Source: AWTP1-13 sp963775835 (GTDB taxonomy: Bacteria > Pseudomonadota > Alphaproteobacteria > Rhizobiales > Hyphomicrobiaceae). From it: a DNA stretch of 64,000 nucleotides. Under the pieces are notes generated by a model, which was given only the letters and a program-made list of their open reading frames with translations, searched no databases and was not told the origin of the DNA. The DNA is taken from assembly GCA_963775835.1 (NCBI GenBank), contig CAVZKV010000012.1, forward strand, positions 620,001 through 684,000, given 5' to 3'. The position numbers were made by a program, and so were the translations under genes. Shown piece by piece: positions 17,912 to 26,508 of the stretch. Each line of letters opens with the position of its first letter. The stretch's first letter is position 1.

Positions 17912-18736
17912 TCACACCATCCGGCTGATCCTGACGAAGCGGTCCGTCACCAGCATGGCGGCCCCGATCAGCGCAATTTGCAGCACCGAAACCGCGGCGA
18001 TGGTGGGGTCAATCTTCCATTCCAGGTATTGAATGATGGCGATCGGCAGGGTGGTGCGGCCGGGACCGACAAGAAACAGGCTGAGTTCGAGGTTGCCGAA
18101 GGAGGAGACGAAGCTGAACAGTGCGGCCGCCACCACGCCGGGACGAATGGCAGGCAGCGTCACCCGACGAAAGGTAACCCAGCGATCGGCCCCGAGGCTC
18201 TGCGCCGCCTCCTCGATGGAGCGATCGAGACCGGCAAGGCTCGCGCTCACCAGGCGCACCGTCCATGGAATGACGATCAGCACATGACCGGCGAGCAAGC
18301 CGCCGAGTGACCCCAGGAGCGGCAGGCCGGTGGCGATCTCGGCCTCGACCTGAAACACGTAAAGGGCAATGCCAAGGACGATGCCCGGCACGATCAGCGG
18401 CAACAGCAACATGCTGCTGGCGATCTCCTGACCCAAAAATCGGGAGCGCGCCAAGGCGAGCGCGGCCGGCAGGCCGAGCAGAAGGCCGATGCCGGTGGCG
18501 ATCACGGCAAGCTCGAGACTGAGCAGGAAGCCGGCAACAAAGCGATCGTTGCCCGCAATCGCCAGGAACCAGCGCAGGGAATAGCCTTCCGGCGGGAAGG
18601 ATGGAATCTCCTGCCGGAAAAAGGCGAGCCAGGTAACGAACAGCAACGGCGTCAGGATATAGGCGAGCGCGATGGCCGCGGCGCCCTTGAGGGCGAGGCG
18701 GCCGAGCCGGCGCGAATTCGCCAGGCCTAGCCTCAT
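17912..18736 (-). CDS. ABC transporter permease (PotC-like)
   Basis: 274-residue permease with about six membrane helices and an EAA loop (LDRSIEEAAQSLGADRWVTFRRVTLPAI, about residues 168-195). It is the first gene of the four-gene Pot-type transporter; the order permease, ATPase, binding protein, permease is less common than ATPase-first. It follows the amidohydrolase stop by 57 bases. Function as the second half of the transmembrane channel follows from the neighbours. Confidence 0.9.
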   Translation of the reverse strand: MRLGLANSRRLGRLALKGAAAIALAYILTPLLFVTWLAFFRQEIPSFPPEGYSLRWFLAIAGNDRFVAGFLLSLELAVIATGIGLLLGLPAALALARSRFLGQEIASSMLLLPLIVPGIVLGIALYVFQVEAEIATGLPLLGSLGGLLAGHVLIVIPWTVRLVSASLAGLDRSIEEAAQSLGADRWVTFRRVTLPAIRPGVVAAALFSFVSSFGNLELSLFLVGPGRTTLPIAIIQYLEWKIDPTIAAVSVLQIALIGAAMLVTDRFVRISRMV

Positions 18737-18793
18737 CTGGCGACCTTTACCGCCCTGCGGCGTTGAAAATCGGCGGGCATCGGCGCGGCTTGC

Positions 18794-20029
18794 CTAGTTG
18801 AGCCGGCGTTTGTGAAAACGGCCGGCCTGCATGATGATCGACAGGTGCCGGCCCTGATCCTCGAGCAGGCTAAGGTCGTCGAGGGGATCGCCGTCGACCA
18901 GTAAGAGATCGGCCCAGGCCCCCGGCTGCAGCGTGCCAACCTTGCCTTGCAAGCGCAGAATTTGCGCCGGGATGGTCGTTGCCGAGCGGATGATGTCGAT
19001 CGGGGCCACCACCTCGCGCCGCAAACTGAATTCGCGGCTCTGATCCCAGTGCAGTTCGCCTAGGAGGTCGCTGCCATAGGCCACCGGCACGCCGTGGCGC
19101 TGGCAGATCTCCAGCGACTTGAGGCCGCCCTCAAGCACGAGCTCGTTCTTCGCCAAACTCTCCGCGCTCATGCCGAACTTGGCAGCCCGGTCCTTCATGG
19201 CGTAGTAGGTGACGAGATTGGCGACCAGGAACATGCCCTTGGACGCCATCAGTTTCGCCGCCGCGTCGTCGATCAGGTTGCCGTGCTCGATGGTGCGCAC
19301 GCCCAACCGGGCCGCGCGCGTAATGGCTTGCGCGCTGTAGGCGTGCGCACACACATAGCGACCAAAGGCCTGCGCCTCCTCGACCGCGGCGGCCACCTCG
19401 CCCTCGGAGAACTGCAAACTGTCGAGCGGGTCATAGGGCGAGGCCACGCCGCCCGACATCATGATCTTCACATGGTCGGCGCCCTGGCGCATCTGCTCGC
19501 GGGCAGCCTTGCGCACCTGATCAATGCCGTCGGCCACCGCCGACTTGAACTTCAGCCCGTTGCAGCAGCTGCAGCCATCGCCCGCATCCGTGCGCCGGCG
19601 TCCATCGGCATGCCCGCCGGTGGGCCCGATCGACATGCCGGCAATGAACAGGCGCGGACCGACCAAATAGCCCTGTGCGACGGCGGTCTTGATGCCCCAA
19701 TCGCAGCCACCGGTGTCGCGCACGGTGGTGAAGCCGCGATCGAGCATGGCGCGCAGCCTGACTGCCGCGCGCGCGGTCAGCAGCGTCAACGGCATCGCCT
19801 CGAGAAAACGGATGTTGACCTCGCTATGAATGACATGCACGTGGCAATCGATGAGGCCGGGGGTGAGCGTGCGGCCGCCGCAATCGACGACCTCGGCCGC
19901 CCGGCTCTCAATCGGACGCTCGCTCAGCTCGCGCACCTGGGAACCCTCGACCAAAAGCTCATAGCCGCCGCGCGCCTCCCCAAAAGCCGGCTCGAGCAGC
20001 CTGAAATTCTTGAAAAGGATGGGCGCCAT
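18794..20029 (-). CDS. Amidohydrolase family protein (tandem copy A)
   Basis: Cytosolic metal-dependent hydrolase of 411 residues in the imidazolonepropionase/prolidase-like branch. It begins MAPILFKNFRLLEP; the metal ligands H-V-H lie in LIDCHVHVIH (about 62-66), with later ligands in KIMMSGG (carboxylated-lysine position, about 203), CAHAYS (His), IEHGNLID (His) and YGSDLLG (Asp). The cysteine-rich loop D-G-C-S-C-C (about 154-160) is seen in some members. It is nearly identical in length and about 70% identical by eye to the gene upstream (20034-21269). Probable substrates are cyclic amides or dipeptides; not determined. Confidence 0.88.
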   Translation of the reverse strand: MAPILFKNFRLLEPAFGEARGGYELLVEGSQVRELSERPIESRAAEVVDCGGRTLTPGLIDCHVHVIHSEVNIRFLEAMPLTLLTARAAVRLRAMLDRGFTTVRDTGGCDWGIKTAVAQGYLVGPRLFIAGMSIGPTGGHADGRRRTDAGDGCSCCNGLKFKSAVADGIDQVRKAAREQMRQGADHVKIMMSGGVASPYDPLDSLQFSEGEVAAAVEEAQAFGRYVCAHAYSAQAITRAARLGVRTIEHGNLIDDAAAKLMASKGMFLVANLVTYYAMKDRAAKFGMSAESLAKNELVLEGGLKSLEICQRHGVPVAYGSDLLGELHWDQSREFSLRREVVAPIDIIRSATTIPAQILRLQGKVGTLQPGAWADLLLVDGDPLDDLSLLEDQGRHLSIIMQAGRFHKRRLN

Positions 20030-20033
20030 CGTG

Positions 20034-21269
20034 CTAACGCAACCGGTTCTTGTGAAAGCGTCCGCCCTTCATGATGGCGGCGAGAAACTTGCCCTGTTCC
20101 TGCAGGACGCCCAGATCTTGCAGCGGATTGCCCTCGACGATCAGCAGGTCGGCGAAGGCACCGGCCTTGAGGCAGCCGAGCTTGCCCACTTGCCGCACGA
20201 TCTCGGCGCCGATCAGGGTGGCGGCGCGGATGATCTCGATCGGCTTTTGCACTTGCGAACGGATGACAAACTCGCGGGACTGCTCGCTCTGCAATTGCCC
20301 CAACAGATCGGTGCCGTAGGCCACCGGTACGCCGGCGCGCTTGCAGATCTCGAGCGACCTGAGGCCGCCGTCGATGACAAGATCGTTTTTGGCGAGCATG
20401 TCCGCGCTCATCCCGTACTCGGCCGCGCGGTTCTTCATTTCATAGTAGGTGACGAGATTGGCGATCAGATACATGCCTTTGGACGCCATCAGCTTGGCCG
20501 ACGCCTCATCGATCAGATTGCCGTGCTCGATGGTGCGCACGCCGGCCCGCGCGGCGCGCGTGATCGCCTCGGCACTATAGGCATGCGCGCAGACGTAGCG
20601 CCCGAAGGCATGCGCCTCCTCGACCGCGGCGGCCACCTCCTCGGGCGAGAACTGCAGGCTGTCGAGGGGATCGTAGGGGGAGGCGACCCCGCCCGACATC
20701 ATGATTTTCACCTGATCGCAGCCCTGGCGCATCTCCTCGCGCACCGCCTTGCGCACTTCGGCGACGCCATCGGCCAGCCCCATGGCGAAATGCAGGGCGT
20801 CGCAACAGTGACAGCGGGTCCCGTGATCGGTGCGGCGGCGGCCGTCGCTGTGGCCGCCGGTGGGCCCCAAGGCCTTGCCGGCGATGAACAACCGGGGCCC
20901 CGGCAGCAGCCATGTGTCGACGGCCTCTTTCAGCCCCCAATCGGCGCCGCCGGTGTCGCGCACGCTGGTAAAGCCGCGGTCGAGCATGTTGCGCATCAGC
21001 ACCGCGGCGCGCGCCGTCATCAAGGTCAACGGCATATTCTCGAGCCGCGGTAGCGACACCTCCGAGAGCACGACGTGCACATGGCTGTCGATCAGGCCCG
21101 GCATCAGGGTCTTCTTGCCGCAATCGATCACGCTGGCAGCCGGGGCCTTGATGGGCTTGGCCGAGATCTCCTTGATATATTCGCCTTCGACCAGCAATTC
21201 GTGGCCACCCTGCAGCTCGTCGCTTTCGGGGTCGAGCAGCTCAAAGTTCTTGAAATGGTATTGCGTCAT
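20034..21269 (-). CDS. Amidohydrolase family protein (tandem copy B)
   Basis: 411-residue paralogue of the preceding gene, 4 bases apart. The ATG at 21269 follows GGGAGA; the longer frame to 21317 is not used. H-V-H in LIDSHVHVVL (about 63-65), IMMSGGVASPYDPLD, CAHAYS, IEHGNLID and YGTDLLG are all intact, so both copies look active. The loop here reads R-C-H-C-C instead of C-S-C-C. Most divergence is at the N-terminus and in the substrate-side loops, which suggests related but different substrates. Strong conservation of the active-site blocks argues for recent selection on both. Confidence 0.88.
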   Translation of the reverse strand: MTQYHFKNFELLDPESDELQGGHELLVEGEYIKEISAKPIKAPAASVIDCGKKTLMPGLIDSHVHVVLSEVSLPRLENMPLTLMTARAAVLMRNMLDRGFTSVRDTGGADWGLKEAVDTWLLPGPRLFIAGKALGPTGGHSDGRRRTDHGTRCHCCDALHFAMGLADGVAEVRKAVREEMRQGCDQVKIMMSGGVASPYDPLDSLQFSPEEVAAAVEEAHAFGRYVCAHAYSAEAITRAARAGVRTIEHGNLIDEASAKLMASKGMYLIANLVTYYEMKNRAAEYGMSADMLAKNDLVIDGGLRSLEICKRAGVPVAYGTDLLGQLQSEQSREFVIRSQVQKPIEIIRAATLIGAEIVRQVGKLGCLKAGAFADLLIVEGNPLQDLGVLQEQGKFLAAIMKGGRFHKNRLR

Positions 21270-21321
21270 CGCGCTCTCCCCTTTGCCGCAGCCGCGAGCA
21301 TCGGTAAATTGCGCCACCGCG

Positions 21322-21837
21322 TCAATTGCCGCAGCTGATCAGCGCCGGCACCATCAGACCGGCCAGCATCTTGGCGGAAGCGATCTCGGCGGGGCCGTAC
21401 ATGCCTTCCTCGCCACACAGATTGAGGGTACCGAGCCGGCGCGATGCGTAGCGGATCGGCACGTTGAGAATGGCGCTGATGCCGAGCGAGAAGATCAGCT
21501 CGTGGTCGAAGAAGGCCGCGCGCACCTCCTCCCGCGTCGCCGCCAAGAAAACCTCGCCCTTTTCCATGGCGCCATGGCTGACCGTGATCTTATCGAGCGG
21601 CTTGCGACCGCCGACCGGGTAGGCCTTCTCGTCGCTGGAGTAGAGGCGCTCAACGGCGCCCTCGGCCTCGAGATAGCGCAGGACGGTGAACAGGCGCCAG
21701 CCCACGGTCTCGGCCGCAATCCGTTCGACCTCGCGATAAATTTCGCGCACATCGGCGCCGTCGGCCGTGCGCTGGGCGAGGGCGGCGACGTCGGCCATCT
21801 CCAAGCCGCGCTTGGTCTTGAGCGTGGGGTTTGTCAT
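21322..21837 (-). CDS. Small GAF-domain protein
   Basis: 171-residue soluble protein that appears to be a single GAF domain (about residues 20-165): helix with VDVAALAQRT-type start, EVERIAAETVGWRLFTVLRYLE, then FFDHELIFSLGISAILNVPIRYASRRLGTLNLCGE. GAF domains bind small ligands or sense redox state. No output domain is attached. It sits between the LivM-like permease (12 bases upstream) and amidohydrolase B (52 bases), inside the operon, so it may be a ligand sensor or an auxiliary subunit. Role unknown. Confidence 0.8.
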   Translation of the reverse strand: MTNPTLKTKRGLEMADVAALAQRTADGADVREIYREVERIAAETVGWRLFTVLRYLEAEGAVERLYSSDEKAYPVGGRKPLDKITVSHGAMEKGEVFLAATREEVRAAFFDHELIFSLGISAILNVPIRYASRRLGTLNLCGEEGMYGPAEIASAKMLAGLMVPALISCGN

Positions 21838-21849
21838 TTTCCCTCCTGA

Positions 21850-22785
21850 TCAGATGCGACTTGCCGCCGGCGCCGCGCCGGTGGCGGTCAGCGGTGGCGG
21901 CTCGATGTGCTCGGGCAGCAACCCCTTGGCGTAAAAACGCAAAATTAAGAGCAAGGCCACGGAAATGGCGAGCTCGCGTACGGCCGCCGCTTGCACGGCA
22001 CTAAGGCCCGGGATCAGCGGCGCCAGGAAGCGCGTCGACTCGAGAAAGAAAACCACCAGCACGGCGCCCAGCACGGCTCCCTTGCTGTTGCCGAGCCCGC
22101 CGGTCAAGAGCGAGAGCTTGACGTAGAGCGTCAACAGCGGTGCGAACAGGTCGGGTGCGATGTAGCTCGTGAAATGACCATAGAGCGCGCCCGCCAGCCC
22201 AAGCGCGGCGGTGCCGAAGGCAAAAGCCTTGACCTTGAACAAGACGACATTCTTGCCGGCGAAGCGCGCGATCTCCTCATCGTCGCGAATGGCCCGCAGC
22301 ACCCGGCCGAACGGCGAGTTGACCAGACGATCGACCAGAAAGAACAGGATGACGACGGCCGCAACCACAATGCCGAGGTAGAGGAGATTGAACAGGTGCG
22401 GCCCGAGTTCCGCGCGAAAGGGGCCCGGAATGCCCGAGAGGCCGTCGGTGCCATTGGCGATCCACAGCTCGTTTGACATGACGATGCGCAGGCTCTCGGC
22501 AAAGCCAAGCGTGACGATCGCCAGATAGTCCCCTCTAAGGTGCACCGTGATCAAAGCCACCAGCACGCCGACGACGGCTGCCAGCAGCGTTCCCGCCGCC
22601 ACCCCGACGGCGATCGGTGCCCCCAACTTGAGCGTGATCAGCCCGGAGACGTAGGCGCCGACCGCAAAGAAGCCGACCAGACCGAGGTTGATCAACCCGG
22701 CCATGCCCCAAATCACGTTCATACCGAGCGCCATCAGGGCATAGACGCCGGCCGTGACCGCGATGGCGACGAGGTAGTGCTCCAT
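21850..22785 (-). CDS. Branched-chain amino acid-type ABC transporter permease (LivM-like)
   Basis: 311-residue permease with about nine membrane helices, typical of LivM. It contains NVIWGMAGLINLGLVGFFAVGAY near the N-terminus and GRVLRAIRDDEEIARFAGKNVV (EAA-like loop, about residues 155-175). The start ATG (22785) is 9 bases after the stop of the LivH-like gene. Together with neighbours it makes a full HAAT-family importer. The substrate may be an amide or amino-acid derivative rather than leucine. Confidence 0.92.
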   Translation of the reverse strand: MEHYLVAIAVTAGVYALMALGMNVIWGMAGLINLGLVGFFAVGAYVSGLITLKLGAPIAVGVAAGTLLAAVVGVLVALITVHLRGDYLAIVTLGFAESLRIVMSNELWIANGTDGLSGIPGPFRAELGPHLFNLLYLGIVVAAVVILFFLVDRLVNSPFGRVLRAIRDDEEIARFAGKNVVLFKVKAFAFGTAALGLAGALYGHFTSYIAPDLFAPLLTLYVKLSLLTGGLGNSKGAVLGAVLVVFFLESTRFLAPLIPGLSAVQAAAVRELAISVALLLILRFYAKGLLPEHIEPPPLTATGAAPAASRI

Positions 22786-22794
22786 TGCCCCTCC

Positions 22795-23655
22795 TCAATA
22801 GGCCCTGGCGCCCAGAATGCCGCGCGGCCGCAAGGTCAAGACCACCAGGATGGCGAGAAAACCGACGGCGCTGCGGTAGGCCGGCGACAGGATCAGCAAG
22901 CTCAGTTCCTCGCCGACGCCCACGAGCAAGGCCCCGACGAGCGCGCCCGGTAGGCTGCCGAGGCCGCCGACCACGGCGGCGGCGAAAATCGACAGAATGC
23001 TCTTGAAGCCCACCAGGGGATCGATGGTGGTATCGAGACCGATCAGCATCCCACCAAGACCGGCGAGGCCCATGGCCACGAATGATACCAGACGCGCCAC
23101 CATGTCGGCGTTGATGCCCTTGATCGAGGCCAGCATCGGATTGTCGGCAAAGGCCCGCATTGCCCGGCCGGTGCGGGTAAAGAAAAGAAACGCGAACAGC
23201 AACGCCATGGCGATCAGCGCGATGGCAAGGTTCTCCAGTTGCTGCGGCGAGATCCTGAGCCCGCCCACGACCCAATCGCGCCGGATCGGCAGGTCGTAGC
23301 CCCTGAGTTCGTTGCCGAACAGGAGGCGAACGCAGTTTTCGAGCGCGATGGTGAGGGCGATTGAGCCGATGGCCGTGGTGATGAAGCCCGCGGCCCGAAA
23401 CGGCTTGAGGATGAACTCGTCCGAGAGGACGCCGACGAGCCCCGCCACCACAAAGGCGGCCAGCAGCGACGGGACCACCGGCCAGGTCAGCCAGACATTG
23501 GCGAGGAAGCCGGCGAAGGCGCCGATGGTCATATGCGAGGCGAGCGCAAAGTTCGTAAAACGCAGCACGGCAAAGATGGCCGTCAGCCCGATCGCCGGCA
23601 CCGCCAGGATGGTTCCCGACATCAACCCGTTGAGGATCAGCTGCGTTACCTGCAT
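22795..23655 (-). CDS. Branched-chain amino acid-type ABC transporter permease (LivH-like)
   Basis: 286-residue permease starting MQVTQLILNGLMSGTILAVPAIGL, followed by the LivH core FFTRTGRAMRAFADNPMLASIKGIN (cytoplasmic EAA-like loop) and SFVAMGLAGLGGMLIGL. Seven to eight hydrophobic segments. It lies 9 bases upstream of the LivM-like gene and 52 bases behind the binding-protein gene. Complete and normal in length. Confidence 0.92.
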   Translation of the reverse strand: MQVTQLILNGLMSGTILAVPAIGLTAIFAVLRFTNFALASHMTIGAFAGFLANVWLTWPVVPSLLAAFVVAGLVGVLSDEFILKPFRAAGFITTAIGSIALTIALENCVRLLFGNELRGYDLPIRRDWVVGGLRISPQQLENLAIALIAMALLFAFLFFTRTGRAMRAFADNPMLASIKGINADMVARLVSFVAMGLAGLGGMLIGLDTTIDPLVGFKSILSIFAAAVVGGLGSLPGALVGALLVGVGEELSLLILSPAYRSAVGFLAILVVLTLRPRGILGARAY

Positions 23656-23707
23656 ACGCTTAACGGCCGCCGAGCATCAGGCAGGAATGCGGTTGCGCCC
23701 AAGTTGG

Positions 23708-24901
23708 CTAGACGACCTTGAGAAAGCGCAATTTACCGTCGACCACCTCCATGTAGCGGAAGCGGCAACCCTGAATGTCGCCAATATCGGTGAAGTCGCA
23801 GGGGCCGGAGGCGCCCTCGTAGTTGATTTCCTTGCCCTGGGCGAGCAGCTGCAAGCCGTCGACCGCGCTATAGACCTTCTCGCCCGCCCCCTGAGAGATC
23901 TTGCGCACGTTCTCCTTCAGCGCCGCGCCGGTTGCCTCCTTCGCCTTGGCCAACGTCAGGATCACCAGGCTCGCCCAATCGGTGGCCTGCGCCTCGTAGG
24001 AATCCGGTTCGGCGATGCCGAGCCGCGCCGCGGTCAAGGTGAAGGCCTTGCCCTCGATGTCGGCCGACGGTTGGCCGGTGTAGGTGCCGGCCGACACCTC
24101 GGGCGGAATGCTATCGAGCGTCTTCTGCGGCACGGCGTAGGACTGGCAGAACTTGGCTAGGTTGATGTTGGCCTTGAAGAGATCGCGCAGCAACACCACG
24201 GTGTCCGGCGCATAGCCGTTGAGGTAGAGAAAATCCGGATCCGAGCGCATCGCCTGGTCGACCTCCGAGCGGTAGGTCGGCTTGTCCTTCTCGTAGATGA
24301 CGTGCGCCACCACCCCGGCGCCCTTACTCTTGAGGACATTGTCCAGGTGCTCCTTGGTCGACAGCGCGAACGGTGCTTGGATGCCGATCACGGCCACCTT
24401 TTTCTTGCCCATGCCGGCGATGAACTCCGCATGCGCGGTCGCCTGCAGCTTGGAGGTGGGCTGCGTGCGAATGATGTAGCCCTGATGCGGCAGCTGGGTG
24501 ATGGAGTTTGCGCCGGAGACCGTGCACAGAAACGTTTTCGATTCCCAGCACACGGGCGCCACGGCGCTCGTTACCGCCGAGGCCCAAGTGCCCATGATGA
24601 CCGGCACCTTGTTGACCTCGATCAGCTTACGGGCGGCGCGCACGGCGGCCTCAGGATTGGTCTGATCGTCCTCGATGATGGTTTCAATTTTGCGGCCGAG
24701 AACGCCACCGCTCTTGTTGACCTCATTGATCACGGCCTCGATGGCCTTGAGCATGCGCGGGCCGTCCTGTCCGCCCGCCCCCGTCAACGGCGTCAGGATG
24801 CCGAACTTGATGGGATCGGCCTGGGCAGAGGCAGGGATCGGCGTTGCGGCAATGGCCGCGGCGGCCCCCTTGATCAGGGCGCGACGTGTCGTTGCTGTCA
24901 T
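23708..24901 (-). CDS. ABC transporter substrate-binding protein (LivK-type)
   Basis: 397-residue periplasmic binding protein of the type I Leu/Ile/Val fold. The ATG at 24901 gives MTATTRRALIKGAAAAIAATPIPASAQA, a twin-arginine-containing signal peptide; the upstream open frame is not family-like. The mature N-terminus is DPIKFGILTPLTGAGGQDG with a typical KIETIIEDDQTNPEAA segment. Lies between the ATPase gene (58 bases) and LivH-like permease (52 bases). Ligand not identified. Confidence 0.91.
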   Translation of the reverse strand: MTATTRRALIKGAAAAIAATPIPASAQADPIKFGILTPLTGAGGQDGPRMLKAIEAVINEVNKSGGVLGRKIETIIEDDQTNPEAAVRAARKLIEVNKVPVIMGTWASAVTSAVAPVCWESKTFLCTVSGANSITQLPHQGYIIRTQPTSKLQATAHAEFIAGMGKKKVAVIGIQAPFALSTKEHLDNVLKSKGAGVVAHVIYEKDKPTYRSEVDQAMRSDPDFLYLNGYAPDTVVLLRDLFKANINLAKFCQSYAVPQKTLDSIPPEVSAGTYTGQPSADIEGKAFTLTAARLGIAEPDSYEAQATDWASLVILTLAKAKEATGAALKENVRKISQGAGEKVYSAVDGLQLLAQGKEINYEGASGPCDFTDIGDIQGCRFRYMEVVDGKLRFLKVV

Positions 24902-24959
24902 GGCAAACCCCCTGGCAAATGCCCGAAAAAACTGGATCCTCGAAAATACTAGGCCGATG

Positions 24960-25667
24960 TCAGGCCCCGAGAAAGAGCCTTCTGATTTCCGGATCGGCGG
25001 CCAGCGCGCGGGCGGCACCGGTGCGGCTGTTTTTGCCGTCGACCAAAATGTAGGCCCGGTCGGCGATGGCCAGCGCCTCGCTGGCATTTTGCTCCACGAT
25101 CGCCACGGCAATACCATCCTTGTGGATCTCGGCAACGGCGTCGAACAGGCGCTCGGCGGCGCGCGGCGAGAGGCCCGCGGAGGGTTCATCGAGCAGCAAC
25201 ACGACGGGTTCCACCATCAGCGCCATCGCCATGGCCAGCATTTGCCGCTCGCCGCCGGAGAGCGCGCGGGCGGCCTGGCGCTGCTTATCGGCAAGCACCG
25301 GAAAGCGCGCCAGCACGCTCTCGATGCGGCGGGCCGCCGCCTTGCGGTCGATGTAGCCGCCGATCTCCAGGTTCTCGCGCACCGATAGGGTGGGAAAGAC
25401 GTTGAACTCCTGCGGCACGTAAGCAAGACCAAGGCGCGAGATCTCGCGCGCCGGTAGGCCGGAAATCTCGCGCCCCTCGAGCCTCACGCTCCCGACTTTC
25501 AGGCTGAGCAGGCCGGCGATGGCCTTGAGCAGCGTCGACTTGCCCGCACCATTGGGGCCAATGATGCACACGACCTCACCCGCGTGCACGACGAGATCGA
25601 CGCCCTTCAGGATTTCATCCTGCGCGCCGTAGCCCGCCACCACACCGCTTGCCACCAGTAGGCTCAT
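24960..25667 (-). CDS. ABC transporter ATP-binding protein (LivF-like)
   Basis: 235-residue ATPase with Walker A G-P-N-G-A-G-K-S at 37-44, signature A-L-S-G-G-E near 133 and Walker B L-L-L-D-E-P-S-A-G-L-S. It lacks long insertions, as expected for LivF. It is 23 bases behind the LivG-like gene. Together these two ATPases power the permease pair. Confidence 0.93.
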   Translation of the reverse strand: MSLLVASGVVAGYGAQDEILKGVDLVVHAGEVVCIIGPNGAGKSTLLKAIAGLLSLKVGSVRLEGREISGLPAREISRLGLAYVPQEFNVFPTLSVRENLEIGGYIDRKAAARRIESVLARFPVLADKQRQAARALSGGERQMLAMAMALMVEPVVLLLDEPSAGLSPRAAERLFDAVAEIHKDGIAVAIVEQNASEALAIADRAYILVDGKNSRTGAARALAADPEIRRLFLGA

Positions 25668-25690
25668 CTTACAGCACGCCCGTTAAGCCG

Positions 25691-26464
25691 TTACAGCACG
25701 GCTGGCCGCCGACGGCCCATGTAGGCCTCCTGCACGGCCGGATCGGCCGCAACCGCCGAGAACGAGCCCTCGGCCAAACGCCGCCCCTCCGCCAGCACAA
25801 TCACATGATCGCAAAGCCGCGCCACCATATCCAGGTGATGCTCGATCAACAGGATCGTTATGCCGTCGCCCGCGAGCGCTTTGAGGTGGGCGCCAATTTC
25901 GCGGGCGAGTGTTGGATTGACGCCGGCAACCGGCTCGTCGAGCAAGATCAGCTTGGGCTCGCTCATCAGAACGCGGCCAATTTCGAGCAGCTTTTTTTGC
26001 CCTCCCGACAGGTCGGACGCCGGATTGGCGAGCACCGGGTAAAGATTGAGCCGCCGGGCAATGGCGATGGCGCGGGCGACCAGCGCTTGCTCCTGGCGGC
26101 GGGCCGCGACCGGGCGCAGCAAGGCCGAAAGCAAACGCTCGCCCCGTTGCTGCGGGGCGTACAGCATCAGGTTCTCGATCACCGACAGGCGCGGCAGGCC
26201 GCGGGCAATCTGAAAGGTGCGCGCCAAACCTCTGGTGCTGACTTGATCGGGGCGCAAGCCGGCAATATCGGCGCCGGCGAAGACGATGCGGCCGCGGTGG
26301 GGCGGCACCACGCCGGTGATGCAATTGAAAAGCGTGGTCTTGCCGGCGCCGTTCGGGCCAATAAGGCCGGTGATGGCATGGGCCTTGACCTCAAGATCGA
26401 CGCCGCTAAGGACTTCGAGGCCATAAAAGCTGCGCTCGACGCCGATCACCTGCAAGAGCGCCAT
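25691..26464 (-). CDS. ABC transporter ATP-binding protein (LivG-like)
   Basis: 257-residue ATPase: Walker A G-P-N-G-A-G-K-T at 36-43, signature D-L-S-G-G-Q, Walker B L-I-L-L-D-E-P-V-A-G, and the LivG-specific long insert between Walker A and signature. I chose the ATG at 26464 (MALLQVIGV), the usual LivG start. An in-frame ATG at 26512 overlaps the stop of the CocE-like gene as ATGA and would add 16 residues; translational coupling makes it possible. Confidence 0.92.
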   Translation of the reverse strand: MALLQVIGVERSFYGLEVLSGVDLEVKAHAITGLIGPNGAGKTTLFNCITGVVPPHRGRIVFAGADIAGLRPDQVSTRGLARTFQIARGLPRLSVIENLMLYAPQQRGERLLSALLRPVAARRQEQALVARAIAIARRLNLYPVLANPASDLSGGQKKLLEIGRVLMSEPKLILLDEPVAGVNPTLAREIGAHLKALAGDGITILLIEHHLDMVARLCDHVIVLAEGRRLAEGSFSAVAADPAVQEAYMGRRRPAVL

Positions 26465-26508
26465 GCCATCCCCCGGATCCGTAGCCCATGTCGCCCGTCG
26501 GTTACCGG

